This document shows positions 26,765-36,136 of a stretch of 64,000 nucleotides of DNA, piece after piece. Position numbers and translations under genes: made by a program. Under the pieces are notes generated by a model, which saw only the letters and a list, made by a program, of their open reading frames with translations, searched no databases and was not told the origin of the DNA. The stretch comes from Microvirga soli. Its GTDB lineage: Bacteria > Pseudomonadota > Alphaproteobacteria > Rhizobiales > Beijerinckiaceae. Location: assembly GCF_016734765.1 (NCBI RefSeq), contig NZ_JAERQE010000019.1, forward strand, positions 1-64,000, in the 5' to 3' direction. Every line of letters begins with the position of its first letter. Positions within the stretch are counted from its first letter, which is position 1.

Positions 26765-28340
26765 TCGTGCGACGGGAGAACTCTTAAGCATGTCACAGGA
26801 TCAAGTTTCGGCGCGGCTCACTGAGCGTGGACTGTCGGTGACGAACGACGAGGTGAAAGCGGTTACCACTGACCTTGGCCGCATATCTGCTATGATGGAG
26901 CGTCTTGAGCCGACACTTAAGGCAAGCGACGATACGAACGCTTTCGGTCGGATGCTCGAGACGTTCTCTAGGCCTCAAGTCTCAAGCTCCTCCGCGTGGA
27001 TGGAGTGGGAAGCCAATCGAGATGGACCGGTTCCTGCAACGGATCGTGCCCTAGAAAGAGCCGCTGATACTGCCCATCAGCTCAACTGCTTCATCGAGAT
27101 TTTCCCGAGAAAAGCAGAACAGCTCGCAAGGCGTCTTCACGAGGAGAACCACAGCACGCAATACCCACTTTATGGCATCCCATTCGCTTATAAGGATGTG
27201 CTTTCTACGGCGGACCGGCATCCAACAGCGGGAGTCGGGCAGGGCTACCAGTGGGAAAGCCAATCGCACAGTGTGGCGCTGATGCGGCTTGTAGACGCTG
27301 GCGCGATTCCGATTGGGGCGCTTAATCTCGACCCACATTGTTACACAGCTACTGGCTTCAACTCATATCATGGTCGAGTTCTAAATCCGCACGGCCCTGC
27401 CTACGCTGTCGGCGGATCGTCGAGCGGTGCCGCTGCCGCAGTTGCCGCAGGGATCGTGCCTTTCGCTCTTGGAACTGACACTGGTGGCTCAGTCCGAATT
27501 CCAGCCTCTCTGTGCGGTGTTTATGGACTGAAGCCAACGCACGGCCTCATCCAAGATCCCGGGGTCGTGCCGCTCTCTGCGTCTCACGATACGATCGGAA
27601 TCCTTGCCGAAAGTCCTGCTCGCATAGGGCGAGTTCTGGGCGTTATCTCCGATTGGCCGCGAGACGCCACCGCGAAGGTGGAGGATAAGGGGCAATCCCA
27701 TCCGCGACATAGCCTTGGAGTGACGCTGGAAGGTGTTAAGATTGGAACGAACACCGCCGAGCTGCTCGCCGGCATGGACGATGCTGTTACAGGAGCGTTT
27801 CGTAGAACGTGCGATGCATTGGTGAGCTTGGGCGCGGAGTTGGTGGAAATACCATTCCCATCGATTGACGACCTCAATGCCTGCGCCTCAATCATAACAT
27901 CCTATGAGGCGGATGCCGTTCACGGCGACGCCCTCGCCCGCCACCCTGAATACTATCCTCCTTCTGTTCGACGGCGCTTGTTGACAGCAGCCTGCGTCAG
28001 GAGGGAGGATTATCAGAGCGTGCTTCGGCTGAGAGGTAAGTATCTGGCCGAGGTTCTTGCCCAAGCGCTCAGCGATGCAGACATCCTTGTCTGTCCCACA
28101 ATCCGCATCAGCGCTCCTAGGGTCGATCACATTCCTGACGATGCCGAAGCAGGAGGGGCTTTGAGCCTAGAGTTCCTGAGGATGAATCGCCCTTTCAGCT
28201 TCTTGGGTCTGCCATCGCTTTCAATCCCCGTGGGCGTTGATGCAAACAATATCCCAATAGGCTTACAGGTCATCGGCCGTCCATTTTCCGATTACGATCT
28301 GCTGGCGCTGGCAGAAACTATGCGTCAGAGCCTCGACTAG
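26757..28340 (+). CDS. Amidase signature-family hydrolase
   Basis: 527 residues. The Ser-cisSer-Lys triad is recognisable: K146 in FAYKDVLS, S221 in VGGSSSGAAAAVAAG, and nucleophile S245 in GTDTGGSVRIPA, with the same spacing (75 and 24) as in GatA. The enzyme hydrolyses an amide to acid plus ammonia. Starting at the ATG at 26757 gives an ATGTCTGA overlap with the RraA gene; the frame is open from a TTG at 26751. The N-terminal 100 residues are longer than in GatA. Last gene of the operon. Confidence 0.9.
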   Translation: MSDRATGELLSMSQDQVSARLTERGLSVTNDEVKAVTTDLGRISAMMERLEPTLKASDDTNAFGRMLETFSRPQVSSSSAWMEWEANRDGPVPATDRALERAADTAHQLNCFIEIFPRKAEQLARRLHEENHSTQYPLYGIPFAYKDVLSTADRHPTAGVGQGYQWESQSHSVALMRLVDAGAIPIGALNLDPHCYTATGFNSYHGRVLNPHGPAYAVGGSSSGAAAAVAAGIVPFALGTDTGGSVRIPASLCGVYGLKPTHGLIQDPGVVPLSASHDTIGILAESPARIGRVLGVISDWPRDATAKVEDKGQSHPRHSLGVTLEGVKIGTNTAELLAGMDDAVTGAFRRTCDALVSLGAELVEIPFPSIDDLNACASIITSYEADAVHGDALARHPEYYPPSVRRRLLTAACVRREDYQSVLRLRGKYLAEVLAQALSDADILVCPTIRISAPRVDHIPDDAEAGGALSLEFLRMNRPFSFLGLPSLSIPVGVDANNIPIGLQVIGRPFSDYDLLALAETMRQSLD

Positions 28341-28581
28341 GACCTGGCAGTCTCAATCTGTTCTGACGTAACCGGGATCCCGGACTAAGCGCAGTAAGTG
28401 CCTCATGCATGTTTACAGATGTGGGTCGCTGCTGTGCGCTGGCCTCCAGCGTCATGAGTGCAGGCGGCCCTCAGCCCAGCCTTTGAGACCTAAAGGTCAA
28501 CTGGTTGGCCGACACCGTGGGAAATAGCAGGAGGCAGTCGTTGGCGACTGCACTCCCGCAAAGATCATTTGTAGATGCGTC

Positions 28582-28875
28582 TTACGGCAGGCTCCGGCGC
28601 ATGACCCTAGCGAGCCGCTGCGAAAATGCTCTCGCGTCGGCTGGCAGCTCACCATCCAAGATTGGTGCCTCGTCCAGCAGGAGATGGGCCGCGTCTTCTC
28701 GCAGGGTTTGTTCGACATCTCCTAGATCTGCCAGGGCGACAATGAGGTCATGGCGCGGGTTGATCTCAAGGATTGGTCTTGCTGCCGATCCTAACTATCC
28801 TGCTCGAGCCAGGAGCCGCTCCAGTTACCGGTCCATGCCAGTCTCGGGTGCCACCAGGCGGACAGCGCTTTCTGT
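28582..28875 (-). pseudogene. 3' fragment of a third htpG
   Basis: Read on the minus strand, the last 98 or so codons of HtpG are recognisable: [15 protein letters not shown], stop, LERLLARAG, stop, ILEINPRHDLIVALADLG, QTLREDAAHLLLDEA, AFSQRLARVMRRSLP and the TAA. Two glutamine codons have become stops. The flanking 28527-28581 also matches the DNA downstream of htpG copy 1 (16078-16135), so the fragment derives from that locus. It breaks off exactly where the groEL fragment begins. Confidence 0.9.
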
Positions 28876-29043
28876 ATCGTCGATCCTGCCAAGGTCGTGC
28901 GCACGGCTCTGCAGAATGCAGCGTCCTTGGCTGGCCTGCTGGTCACCACCGAGGCCATGGTTGCCGAGGCTCCGAAGAAGGAATCCGGACCGGCCATGCC
29001 AGGTGGTGGTATGGGCAGCGGCATGGGTGGCATGGCCTTCTAA
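28876..29043 (+). pseudogene. 3' fragment of groEL
   Basis: The last 55 codons of the chaperonin Gro[37 protein letters not shown] and the typical GGM-rich tail ending GMGGMAF, then TAA. The frame is intact but there is no start. A weak hairpin with TTTTT follows at about 29066-29097, as expected for a groEL terminator. The 5' part was lost at the junction with the htpG fragment. Confidence 0.92.
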
Positions 29044-29235
29044 GTCCTGCTCCTATCATCCCACTGGAAAGCCATCGGATCACTCCGGGGCCTTTTTCAC
29101 TGGTGCAGAAGCGAACGTACGAGCACCGAGATCTTGACGAGCGAGTTCCCGCGCGATCACAAGTCCGACGACATCTGTGCCGAGGACGATCACATCGAGG
29201 TGGTCCATAGAGTTCGATCCGTCGTGTTGAACGAT

Positions 29236-30717
29236 CTATGATGCCGGCGCGTCACAAATGAATTGGCCGCTCACTACATCAAATCCAGTGGCCGGCGGCG
29301 TGTTGATGGCGCAGGCCTCCGGCCGGGCTCGCGCGAGGAGGCGGCCGTGCCCACCTGCAGCGAGTCGCTCACCCTCGCGACAAACAACTGTGCCGCGCGC
29401 CATCGTCATCACAGGCATGCCTGTCACATGGCGTCCCTCATAGGGTGTCCAGCCAAGGCCGTCGTGCAAGGCCTCGGGAGTGATCCTAATCTGCTTCTTG
29501 GGGTCCCAGATGACAAGATCGGCGTCAGCGCCTGGGGCGATGACACCCTTGCGGCCCGCGAGGCCATAAAGGCGCGCGGGCTCGGTGGCCGTCACCTCGA
29601 CGAACCGCTCGATTGATAGACGTCCAGTCCCGACGCCCTCCGAGAAAATGAGGGGAAGCCGAAGCTCCAAGCCGGGCATGCCGTATTGGACTCGGTTGAA
29701 GGCGGTGTCAGGACCATCTCTCAGCTTGCCGTCCGGACCCTCCATCACGAAGGCAGAGTGATCCGAGGACAGGATCGACAGTGTGCCATCATTTAGGGCC
29801 GACCACAGCGCGTCCTGACTCGCCCTGTCGCGCAGTGGAGGGCTGCAGCAGAACTTGGCAGCTTCGAAGGACGGCCGGTCGAGGGCCTCGCGTGTCAAGA
29901 CCAGATACTGAGGGCAGGTTTCAGCATAGATGGGGAAGCCGCGCCTCCTGGCCCAGCGGACCTGTTCAACCGCTTCCGCGCTGGACATATGAACGAGCAC
30001 GATTGGAATGTTGACAAGCTCTGCTAAGGAGACGGCATGGTGCACCGCGTCGCGCTCCGCCAGCCTGGGTCGCGCATCGGCCAGATGGCGGATCTGGTCG
30101 TAACCCGATGCCAGGAGCTTTTCGGTGAACCACGCAATCATGTCGTGGCTCTCTGCATGGATGAGCGGCATCGCCCCCTCGCGTCGGACTGCTGTCAGAA
30201 CGTCGAGCGCCGCCCGGTCGTCGAGACGAAGGGCATCGTAGGTGAGATAGATCTTCACCGACGTGAAGCCCTCATTCACGAGCGCAGGTAGATCAACGTC
30301 CAGCGTCTGCTGCGAGGCATCCGTCACTATCAGGTGGAAGCCATAGTCGAGCACCGACTTGCCTTGTGCACGGGTCTTGTACTCCTCGACCACGTGACGG
30401 AGGCTCTGGCCCCTGTGCTGGGCTGCGAAGGAGATCAGCGTCGTGGTTCCACCAAAGGCTGCCGCGACACTCGCCCCCTCGAAATCATCCGCGGTACGGG
30501 CCCCGCTTGAGACCATTTGGTCGATGTGGCAGTGGGCATCCACACCACCAGGGAGAACGAGAAGACCGCTCGCATCGATTACCTCGGCCGTAGCCGAGAG
30601 CCCTGAGCCTAGCACCGCGATCTGCCCGTCGCGGATGCCAATATCCGTTTCCGCAGTACCCCTTGGAGTCACGACTCGCCCGCCGCGGATCACTTTGTCG
30701 AAGGATTGCGTGCTCAT
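29236..30717 (-). CDS. Dihydropyrimidinase / D-hydantoinase-type amidohydrolase
   Basis: 493 residues from the ATG at 30717 (GGAGG 15 bases ahead); an upstream frame extension to 30918 covers the permease gene tail and is not credible. The metallo-amidohydrolase site is complete: DAHCH (D60, H62, H64), carbamylated lysine K155 in SVKIYLTYD, H187 in LIHAES, H243 in VHMSSAE and D319 in SSDHSAF. Enzymes of this type open cyclic diamides (hydantoins, dihydropyrimidines) to N-carbamoyl acids. Last gene of the leftward transporter operon, 28 bp after the permease. Confidence 0.92.
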   Translation of the reverse strand: MSTQSFDKVIRGGRVVTPRGTAETDIGIRDGQIAVLGSGLSATAEVIDASGLLVLPGGVDAHCHIDQMVSSGARTADDFEGASVAAAFGGTTTLISFAAQHRGQSLRHVVEEYKTRAQGKSVLDYGFHLIVTDASQQTLDVDLPALVNEGFTSVKIYLTYDALRLDDRAALDVLTAVRREGAMPLIHAESHDMIAWFTEKLLASGYDQIRHLADARPRLAERDAVHHAVSLAELVNIPIVLVHMSSAEAVEQVRWARRRGFPIYAETCPQYLVLTREALDRPSFEAAKFCCSPPLRDRASQDALWSALNDGTLSILSSDHSAFVMEGPDGKLRDGPDTAFNRVQYGMPGLELRLPLIFSEGVGTGRLSIERFVEVTATEPARLYGLAGRKGVIAPGADADLVIWDPKKQIRITPEALHDGLGWTPYEGRHVTGMPVMTMARGTVVCREGERLAAGGHGRLLARARPEACAINTPPATGFDVVSGQFICDAPAS

Positions 30718-30745
30718 AAGGATCTCGGCCTCCGCCGCTAAAAGG

Positions 30746-31420
30746 TCAGGCTGAATGCATAACGGTCTTGTTCTGCATCCGGGATACCAGGCGCACGAAC
30801 GGCCAGAACATGAGGAAGTACACGATGGCCGCCGCCACGAGCGGGGTCGGGTTGTAGAGGAGACCTTGCGCGATTTGTGCCGAGCGCAGCAACTCCTGCA
30901 GCGCCACCGCAGACGCAATAGAAGTCTGCTTGACGAGCTCTACCGTGTTGCTGACCAGATCCGGCAGCACGTTGCGTGTCCCCTGCGGTGCGACAACATA
31001 TGTAATGCTTTGGAGCCAGCTGAGACCTGTCGATCGGGCGGCTTCCCGCTGGCCCTTCGGTACGGATTCAAGACCCGCTCGGAAAATTTCGGCGAAATAG
31101 CTTGAGCCGTTTAGCGTCAGAGCGAGAACGGCTGCCGAGAATTCCCCAAGGTTAAGTCCGAGGAACGGAAGGCCGAAGAAAATAAAAATCAGTAGGACGA
31201 GAGGCGGGATTGCCCGCAGCGTGTCGACATAGGCAACGAGCACCATGCGTAGTGGGGTGCTGCGCAGATCTTGCGCCACTGCGATGACAAGACCGATGAC
31301 AATGGACAGCGGCACCGCAACTGCCGCCAAGGCAAGGGTCAGCCACAGTCCCTCGACGAGAAGGGGCCAGACTTCCCGGAGAACGTCGAGATTGAAGAAG
31401 GTGGTGACGAGCTCGCTCAT
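30746..31420 (-). CDS. Polar amino-acid ABC transporter permease 1
   Basis: A 224-residue HisM/GlnP-type inner-membrane permease with about five helices and the EAA loop (GQREAARSTGLSWLQSITYVVAPQ). The start overlaps the stop of the other permease by one base. Together with its partner, ATPase and binding protein it would import a small charged or ureido compound. Confidence 0.92.
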   Translation of the reverse strand: MSELVTTFFNLDVLREVWPLLVEGLWLTLALAAVAVPLSIVIGLVIAVAQDLRSTPLRMVLVAYVDTLRAIPPLVLLIFIFFGLPFLGLNLGEFSAAVLALTLNGSSYFAEIFRAGLESVPKGQREAARSTGLSWLQSITYVVAPQGTRNVLPDLVSNTVELVKQTSIASAVALQELLRSAQIAQGLLYNPTPLVAAAIVYFLMFWPFVRLVSRMQNKTVMHSA

Positions 31421-32094
31421 TATGACCTCGGATGGGCGTAGGCCTGCTCAAGCCAGCGTGTGAAGCGCACGAAGGGCAAGAACAGAGCGAGAAAGAGAAG
31501 CGCGCCAACCGTCAAGGCAGTCGGATTTGCAACGTTAGACTGGATGCTCGATGTGACACTAAGCAGTTCTGGAACAGCAATGACTGAGCCGAGCGTGGTG
31601 CCCTTGCTAATGCCGATGGCGCGGTTGGTGAGGGGCGGAATGGATATCCGCACTACTTGAGGCAAGATGATATAGGCAAGCGTCTGGGTGAATCCTAAGC
31701 CTGTCGAGCGACCTGCCTCCCATTGCCCTTTATGGACTGCGTTGATGCCGGCCCAGAAGATCTCTTCCGCGAATGCCGACAGAACGATCGCAAGAGCGAC
31801 CACAGTGGCGGTGAACGGGTCTAGGATGAGTCCCAGATGGGGCAGCGCGAAATAGGCGAGCACGATCAGCACAAGCTGCGGAATCGAACGAAAGAAGTCG
31901 ATATAGAAGATGATCAGCGCGTTCAGTGGTTTGATGCCGTAGAGCCGGATGATAGCGATCAGGAGCCCGAGCGGAATCCCGATCACGACCGTCAGCACTG
32001 ACATCTCGACCGTGATGAGAAACCCCTTGAGAATATCCGGCCAGTAATCCGCCATCAGCGGAAAGTCGAAGAAGTATCGAACGATTTGATCCAT
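31420..32094 (-). CDS. Polar amino-acid ABC transporter permease 2
   Basis: A 224-residue homologue of the neighbouring permease, EAA loop KGQWEAGRSTGLGFTQTLAY. It lies 9 bp after the ATPase gene and one base before the second permease, so the four transporter genes are one transcript. The two permeases probably form a heterodimer. Confidence 0.92.
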   Translation of the reverse strand: MDQIVRYFFDFPLMADYWPDILKGFLITVEMSVLTVVIGIPLGLLIAIIRLYGIKPLNALIIFYIDFFRSIPQLVLIVLAYFALPHLGLILDPFTATVVALAIVLSAFAEEIFWAGINAVHKGQWEAGRSTGLGFTQTLAYIILPQVVRISIPPLTNRAIGISKGTTLGSVIAVPELLSVTSSIQSNVANPTALTVGALLFLALFLPFVRFTRWLEQAYAHPRS

Positions 32095-32103
32095 CGGCTG
32101 CCG

Positions 32104-32871
32104 TCAGGACTTTGTACGAGTGACGAATTCGCGAATGCGGGGGTTCTGCGGCGAAACCAGGATCTCCTCCGGCGTGCCTTGCGCCAGCACCGACCCGTGA
32201 TCCATGAAGACCACCCGATCTGCCACGTCCCGAGCAAACTGCATCTCATGCGTGACCACGATCATGGTCATACCCAACTCTTTCGTGCGCACCATTACGT
32301 TGAGCACTTCGCCGACCAGCTCTGGATCCAGAGCAGAGGTTGGCTCGTCGAAGAGCATCACCTGCGGTTCGAGCGCCATGGCACGGGCGATACCCACGCG
32401 TTGCTGTTGGCCGCCCGAGAGCTGAGCTGGGTAGGAGTCCGCCTTATGTGCGAGGCCTACGAGCTCAAGGTGCTTGAGGGCCTTCGCATCCGCCTCGGCC
32501 TTGGAAAGACCAATGACCTTGCGCAGAGCTAGCGTCACGTTACCAAGTGCCGTCTTGTGCGGGTAGAGATTGATGCTCTGGAACACCATGCCGATACGCC
32601 GTCGCAGAGCGTTAAGGTCCACGTTCTTGCCCGTAGCCTCGTGCCCACCGACAACGATGCGTCCACTGGTTGGCTCCTCGAGGCGATTGATGCATCGCAG
32701 GCAGGTGCTCTTGCCCGAGCCGGACGAGCCGACGATAACGACGGCGTCGCCCTTCTTGACTTTGAGGTCGATGCCGCGAAGAACTTCCACGGCACCATAC
32801 GATTTACGGAGCCCATCGATGACGACGATGTCGCCGTCACCGTTGGGGCCGATGCTGTCTTGTGCAATCAT
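32104..32871 (-). CDS. Polar amino-acid ABC transporter ATPase
   Basis: 255 residues of the GlnQ/HisP type: Walker [11 protein letters not shown]-loop [16 protein letters not shown], signature [14 protein letters not shown], Walker [14 protein letters not shown]-loop VTHEM. The ATG at 32871 overlaps the binding-protein stop as TGATG and fixes the start. Confidence 0.94.
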   Translation of the reverse strand: MIAQDSIGPNGDGDIVVIDGLRKSYGAVEVLRGIDLKVKKGDAVVIVGSSGSGKSTCLRCINRLEEPTSGRIVVGGHEATGKNVDLNALRRRIGMVFQSINLYPHKTALGNVTLALRKVIGLSKAEADAKALKHLELVGLAHKADSYPAQLSGGQQQRVGIARAMALEPQVMLFDEPTSALDPELVGEVLNVMVRTKELGMTMIVVTHEMQFARDVADRVVFMDHGSVLAQGTPEEILVSPQNPRIREFVTRTKS

Positions 32872-33746
32872 CACTGGCAGGACGTCTTGCGCTCGGTAGC
32901 ATCGTAGCCCTCGAAGTCGGGCGCTCCCGTGCCGGGATAGACCTTCACGGTGGAGGACCCTTCCTCCGGCGCCACACCGAACCATTTCTCATGGATTTTG
33001 GCGAGGGTACCGTCCGTCTTCAGGCACTCGACAGCTTCTTCGACCTTGGCACGGAAAGCCGTATCTTCCTTACGAAAGGCGATGCCGAAGTTCCGGCCGC
33101 TGTCGAGAACGAAAGGAACCTCGGTATTGGGAACCTGAGTCGAGACGTAGCGCGAGACGGGAGCATCTGCGACATTCGCGAACGCGCGGCCGATCATAAC
33201 TGCCTGCACGGCATCCGCATTCTTGTTGTAGCGCTGGATTGAATAGCCGTATTTTGCCTCATTGTCCGTGAGCCACTTGTCCGAGACGCTGCCGTTATTG
33301 ACAGTGAGTTCCTTACCCTTCAAATCTTCAAGGTTGGCGACCTTGGCGCCTTTCTTGGTCAGGAAGCCCATCCCGGTCGGCATGTAGGGTTCGCTGAACA
33401 ACATCTGGGCCGCACGTTCGGCGGTGATGTTTGTCGGCGCCGGGATCATCTCGTAACGCTTTGAGAACAGGCCTGCAAAGATTGCCGAAAAGTTGCTATC
33501 GGTTACATCGATGCCTGGACGACCGAGCTTCTTCGCGATGGCATCCGCGAAATCATAAGTGAAGCCGGTGATCTCGCCTGAGGCCTTCTTGAAGCAGAAC
33601 GGAGCGAAACCGAGGTCACATGCGATCTTCAGCTTTTCGTTCTGCGGGTGATCGGCATCCTGTGCTAGGGCGGGAGTTGTGAGCAGAGCGGCGAGAGCCA
33701 GGCCTTGGGCTGCAGCGCGCATTCCCTTCATCGACGAAATCCACAT
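32871..33746 (-). CDS. Periplasmic binding protein, polar amino-acid type
   Basis: 291 residues from the ATG at 33746, which has AGAGG just ahead; a longer frame to 33827 lacks support. A signal peptide ends near ALAQD. The type II binding fold is evident ([56 protein letters not shown]). First gene of the leftward operon, with an ATAAC-N5-GTTA site about 100 bp upstream. The ligand is unknown; a ureide or hydantoin-derived acid fits the downstream enzymes. Confidence 0.9.
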   Translation of the reverse strand: MWISSMKGMRAAAQGLALAALLTTPALAQDADHPQNEKLKIACDLGFAPFCFKKASGEITGFTYDFADAIAKKLGRPGIDVTDSNFSAIFAGLFSKRYEMIPAPTNITAERAAQMLFSEPYMPTGMGFLTKKGAKVANLEDLKGKELTVNNGSVSDKWLTDNEAKYGYSIQRYNKNADAVQAVMIGRAFANVADAPVSRYVSTQVPNTEVPFVLDSGRNFGIAFRKEDTAFRAKVEEAVECLKTDGTLAKIHEKWFGVAPEEGSSTVKVYPGTGAPDFEGYDATERKTSCQ

Positions 33747-33846
33747 ATCCTCTGTTCCCTTATAATTTTTGATGGAAAAAGCCCATCCATAGATCAGCGT
33801 ATCAGCAGTGACCCATTCCTTGCCCATGCTATATTATGGCCAGGGC

Positions 33847-33861
33847 ATAACGTTATGTTAA
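33847..33861. promoter_or_regulatory. LysR operator copy (TAAC-N5-GTTA), leftward operon
   Basis: TAAC-GTTAT-GTTA, a T-N11-A palindrome with the same arms as two other copies at 34789 and 36021. It overlaps the stop codon of the LysR gene and lies about 100 bp before the binding-protein start, so it probably drives the leftward transporter operon. Confidence 0.65.
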
Positions 33862-34784
33862 GTAACAATGTTCAAGTCACCATTGGATTTCGATGCACGT
33901 TCGCCTGCGAGGCCGTACAAGATTTTCGCGAATGCCTGAGCGACGCGCGACAGAGGTTCCAAGCGCGATTTCAGAAGGTGAATGTGCATCCGTGTGTGCG
34001 GCAGGAACGGCCGCGTCTCGATCTTGGGCCACGTACCGCCGCGGATCACGAATTCATCCACGATACCGACACCGGCTCCGGCCTGGACCAGGGAGCAGGC
34101 CACGGGCGTGAACCGCACGACAGTGTCAAACCGAAGCGATGCGCCACTTGCCGCAAGGGCGTTCTCGACATGGAGGCCATAGGGAGTTTGCGGGCCATAG
34201 CCGATTAGAGAATAAGGCGCGAGATCAGCAGGGGTAATCACGGATATCTGAGCAAGCTCATGGCCACGCGGGACGATGACCCTGAGGCTTCCCTCAAGGA
34301 TGGTTGTATCCACAATGGTTGGCTCATCGACCGGTAGGACTGAAAGGGCTAAATCCACCCGGTTTGCGCTGACACGGGCTACAAGCTCCGGCAGGGTTAG
34401 AATCTCGAACTCGACCCGCACATCAGGAAAGTGGTGCCGGAAGAGGCAGATAGCCTCAGGCACGAAAGCCTGGCCGACGCTTGGGCTCGCGACAACATGC
34501 ATGCCGCCTGTACCACGCTCACGCAACTCCTGCGCCAGGTTGTTGACCCGAAGCACGCCCTGGTGGACTTGATCCACTTCCGCAAAAAGGCGCTTGGCCT
34601 CGGGGGTTGGCTGGACGCGGCCTTTTACGCGCTCAAAGAGCTTCAGGCCGAGACGATCTTCCGTATATGCGAGCAACCGGCTGATCGCGGGTTGCGATAC
34701 CGCCAAAAGGCGAGCCGCACCGCTAATCGAGCCTGTCACCATAACAGCGCGGAACACCTCGATCTGACGTAGATTGAAGCGCAT
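33858..34784 (-). CDS. LysR-family regulator of the ureide/hydantoin locus
   Basis: 308 residues. The N-terminal winged helix (LRQIEVFRAVMVTGSISGAA, LLAVSQPAISRLLAYTED, LKLFERVKGRVQPTPEA) and ligand-binding domain are complete. It sits between two divergent gene sets and is in the same direction as the transporter operon, 111 bp before the binding-protein start. Three copies of one palindrome lie at its own and the neighbouring promoters. It is the obvious local regulator, likely responding to an intermediate of the pathway. Confidence 0.92.
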   Translation of the reverse strand: MRFNLRQIEVFRAVMVTGSISGAARLLAVSQPAISRLLAYTEDRLGLKLFERVKGRVQPTPEAKRLFAEVDQVHQGVLRVNNLAQELRERGTGGMHVVASPSVGQAFVPEAICLFRHHFPDVRVEFEILTLPELVARVSANRVDLALSVLPVDEPTIVDTTILEGSLRVIVPRGHELAQISVITPADLAPYSLIGYGPQTPYGLHVENALAASGASLRFDTVVRFTPVACSLVQAGAGVGIVDEFVIRGGTWPKIETRPFLPHTRMHIHLLKSRLEPLSRVAQAFAKILYGLAGERASKSNGDLNIVT

Positions 34785-34788
34785 AGAG

Positions 34789-34803
34789 ATAACATCCGGT
34801 TAT
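34789..34803. promoter_or_regulatory. LysR operator copy (ATAAC-N5-GTTAT), central
   Basis: ATAACATCCGGTTAT, a perfect 5-bp inverted repeat with T-N11-A spacing, five bases before the LysR start and about 100 bp before the DUF917 gene on the other strand. The location suits autoregulation and activation of the rightward genes. Confidence 0.7.
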
Positions 34804-34902
34804 GACCTGACGCAGAAATAGCATGTTCCTGATGGGATAACACCCACTATGGTCTCTTATGGACCGGTACGTCGCGGCATGTCGCGTCGGCGAGGGGGGG
34901 AC

Positions 34903-36024
34903 ATGAGACGAATTCTGACCATGGGCGATGTTGAGGCGGCGATCGCCGGGGGATCGATCTTTGCGGCAGGGGGAGGCGGCTGGCCGGATCATGGCCGCAT
35001 GCTGGGCCAGGCCGCGGTCATGACAGGCCAGCCTGAGCTCGTCACCCTGGACGAGGTTCCCGACGACGCCATCATCGCAACAGCGGCTGCCATTGGAGCC
35101 CCGGCAGGAACAACCGATTGGCAGATGCTCGGGATCGACTACGTGCGTGCCGTCGAGCTGCTGCAGGACGCGCTCGGCAAGCCGGTCTACGGGCTGATGA
35201 TTGGTCAAAACGGTATGTCGAGCACGCTGAATGCTTGGCTGCCCGGTGCGGTTCTAGGCACAAAGGTCATTGATGCAGTGGGCGATATCCGGGCGCATCC
35301 TACAGGCGACATGGGATCGATCGGGCTTGCCAGCAGCCCTGAAGCGACGATCCAGACGGCGGCGGGCGGGAACCGGTCCCAGAACGCTTACATCGAGCTT
35401 GTGGTCCGCGGCACGACTGCGAAGGTCTCGCCGATCCTGCGCACAGCCTCCGACATGTCTGGAGGCTTCATTGCTTCCTGCCGCAACCCCGTTCCTGCCT
35501 CCTACGTGCGACAGCACGCGGCCCTGGGTGGTATCTCGATGGCGTTGGCGCTGGGCGAGCGTATCTTGGCTGCAAGGCCGAAAGGCGGCCGCGCCGTCAT
35601 CGATGCGATCTGCGACCAGACGTCGGGCGTGGTGGTCGGCCAAGGCAAAGTCATCCGGAAATCCATCGAATATACCCGGCAGGCCTTCGATGTCGGTACC
35701 ATTCAGATCGGTGAGGGGAAGAGTGCCCGTATTCTGCACGTGATGAATGAATATATGGCTGTGACCGACCTCGAAGGGCAGCGTGTCGCAACCTATCCGG
35801 ACGTCATCACCACGCTCAACCACGACGGCACGCCGATCAGCGTCGGCCATGTACGGGAAAGCATGGAACTCGCCATCCTGCGCATTGTGAAAAGTCATAT
35901 CCCGCTCAGCGCCAGCGTGTCGGATCCCAGCGTGTACCCCGTCGTCGAGGAGGCTTTGGGTCTCGACTTGACGAGCTATGCTCTGGGCCGGAACCGCACC
36001 GAGTTGTCCCACGGCAAGGAATAA
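34903..36024 (+). CDS. DUF917-domain protein
   Basis: 373 residues from the ATG at 34903, preceded by a GAGGGGGG ribosome site; ATG 34849 is a poorer alternative. The family's features are visible: GGSIFAAGGGGWPDHGR, a conserved QMLGIDYVRAVELL block, GGNRSQNAY and PDVITTLNHDGTPIS. DUF917 proteins are often encoded beside hydantoinase or oxoprolinase genes, but their chemistry is not established to my knowledge. First gene of the rightward set; the next gene starts 112 bp later behind its own operator copy. Confidence 0.9.
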   Translation: MRRILTMGDVEAAIAGGSIFAAGGGGWPDHGRMLGQAAVMTGQPELVTLDEVPDDAIIATAAAIGAPAGTTDWQMLGIDYVRAVELLQDALGKPVYGLMIGQNGMSSTLNAWLPGAVLGTKVIDAVGDIRAHPTGDMGSIGLASSPEATIQTAAGGNRSQNAYIELVVRGTTAKVSPILRTASDMSGGFIASCRNPVPASYVRQHAALGGISMALALGERILAARPKGGRAVIDAICDQTSGVVVGQGKVIRKSIEYTRQAFDVGTIQIGEGKSARILHVMNEYMAVTDLEGQRVATYPDVITTLNHDGTPISVGHVRESMELAILRIVKSHIPLSASVSDPSVYPVVEEALGLDLTSYALGRNRTELSHGKE

Positions 36025-36035
36025 CACGCTGTTAT
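36021..36035. promoter_or_regulatory. LysR operator copy (ATAAC-N5-GTTAT), rightward operon
   Basis: ATAACACGCTGTTAT, with arms identical to the copy at 34789. It overlaps the end of the DUF917 gene and stands about 100 bp before the second hydantoinase-like gene, implying a further promoter there. Confidence 0.7.
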
Positions 36036-36136
36036 GAAGCATGCCAGAATAAGCATGATCGGTTTTGAACGGCTGTCGATATGCTTGCCGCATGAAACGT
36101 CGGCTTTGTCCGCCACTCTCGAACAAGTAGGTTCTC

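Noticed and set aside
28505..29137. Plus-strand frame of 210 codons
   Set aside because: It reads antisense through the htpG fragment and out of frame through the groEL fragment, so it is a chance frame.
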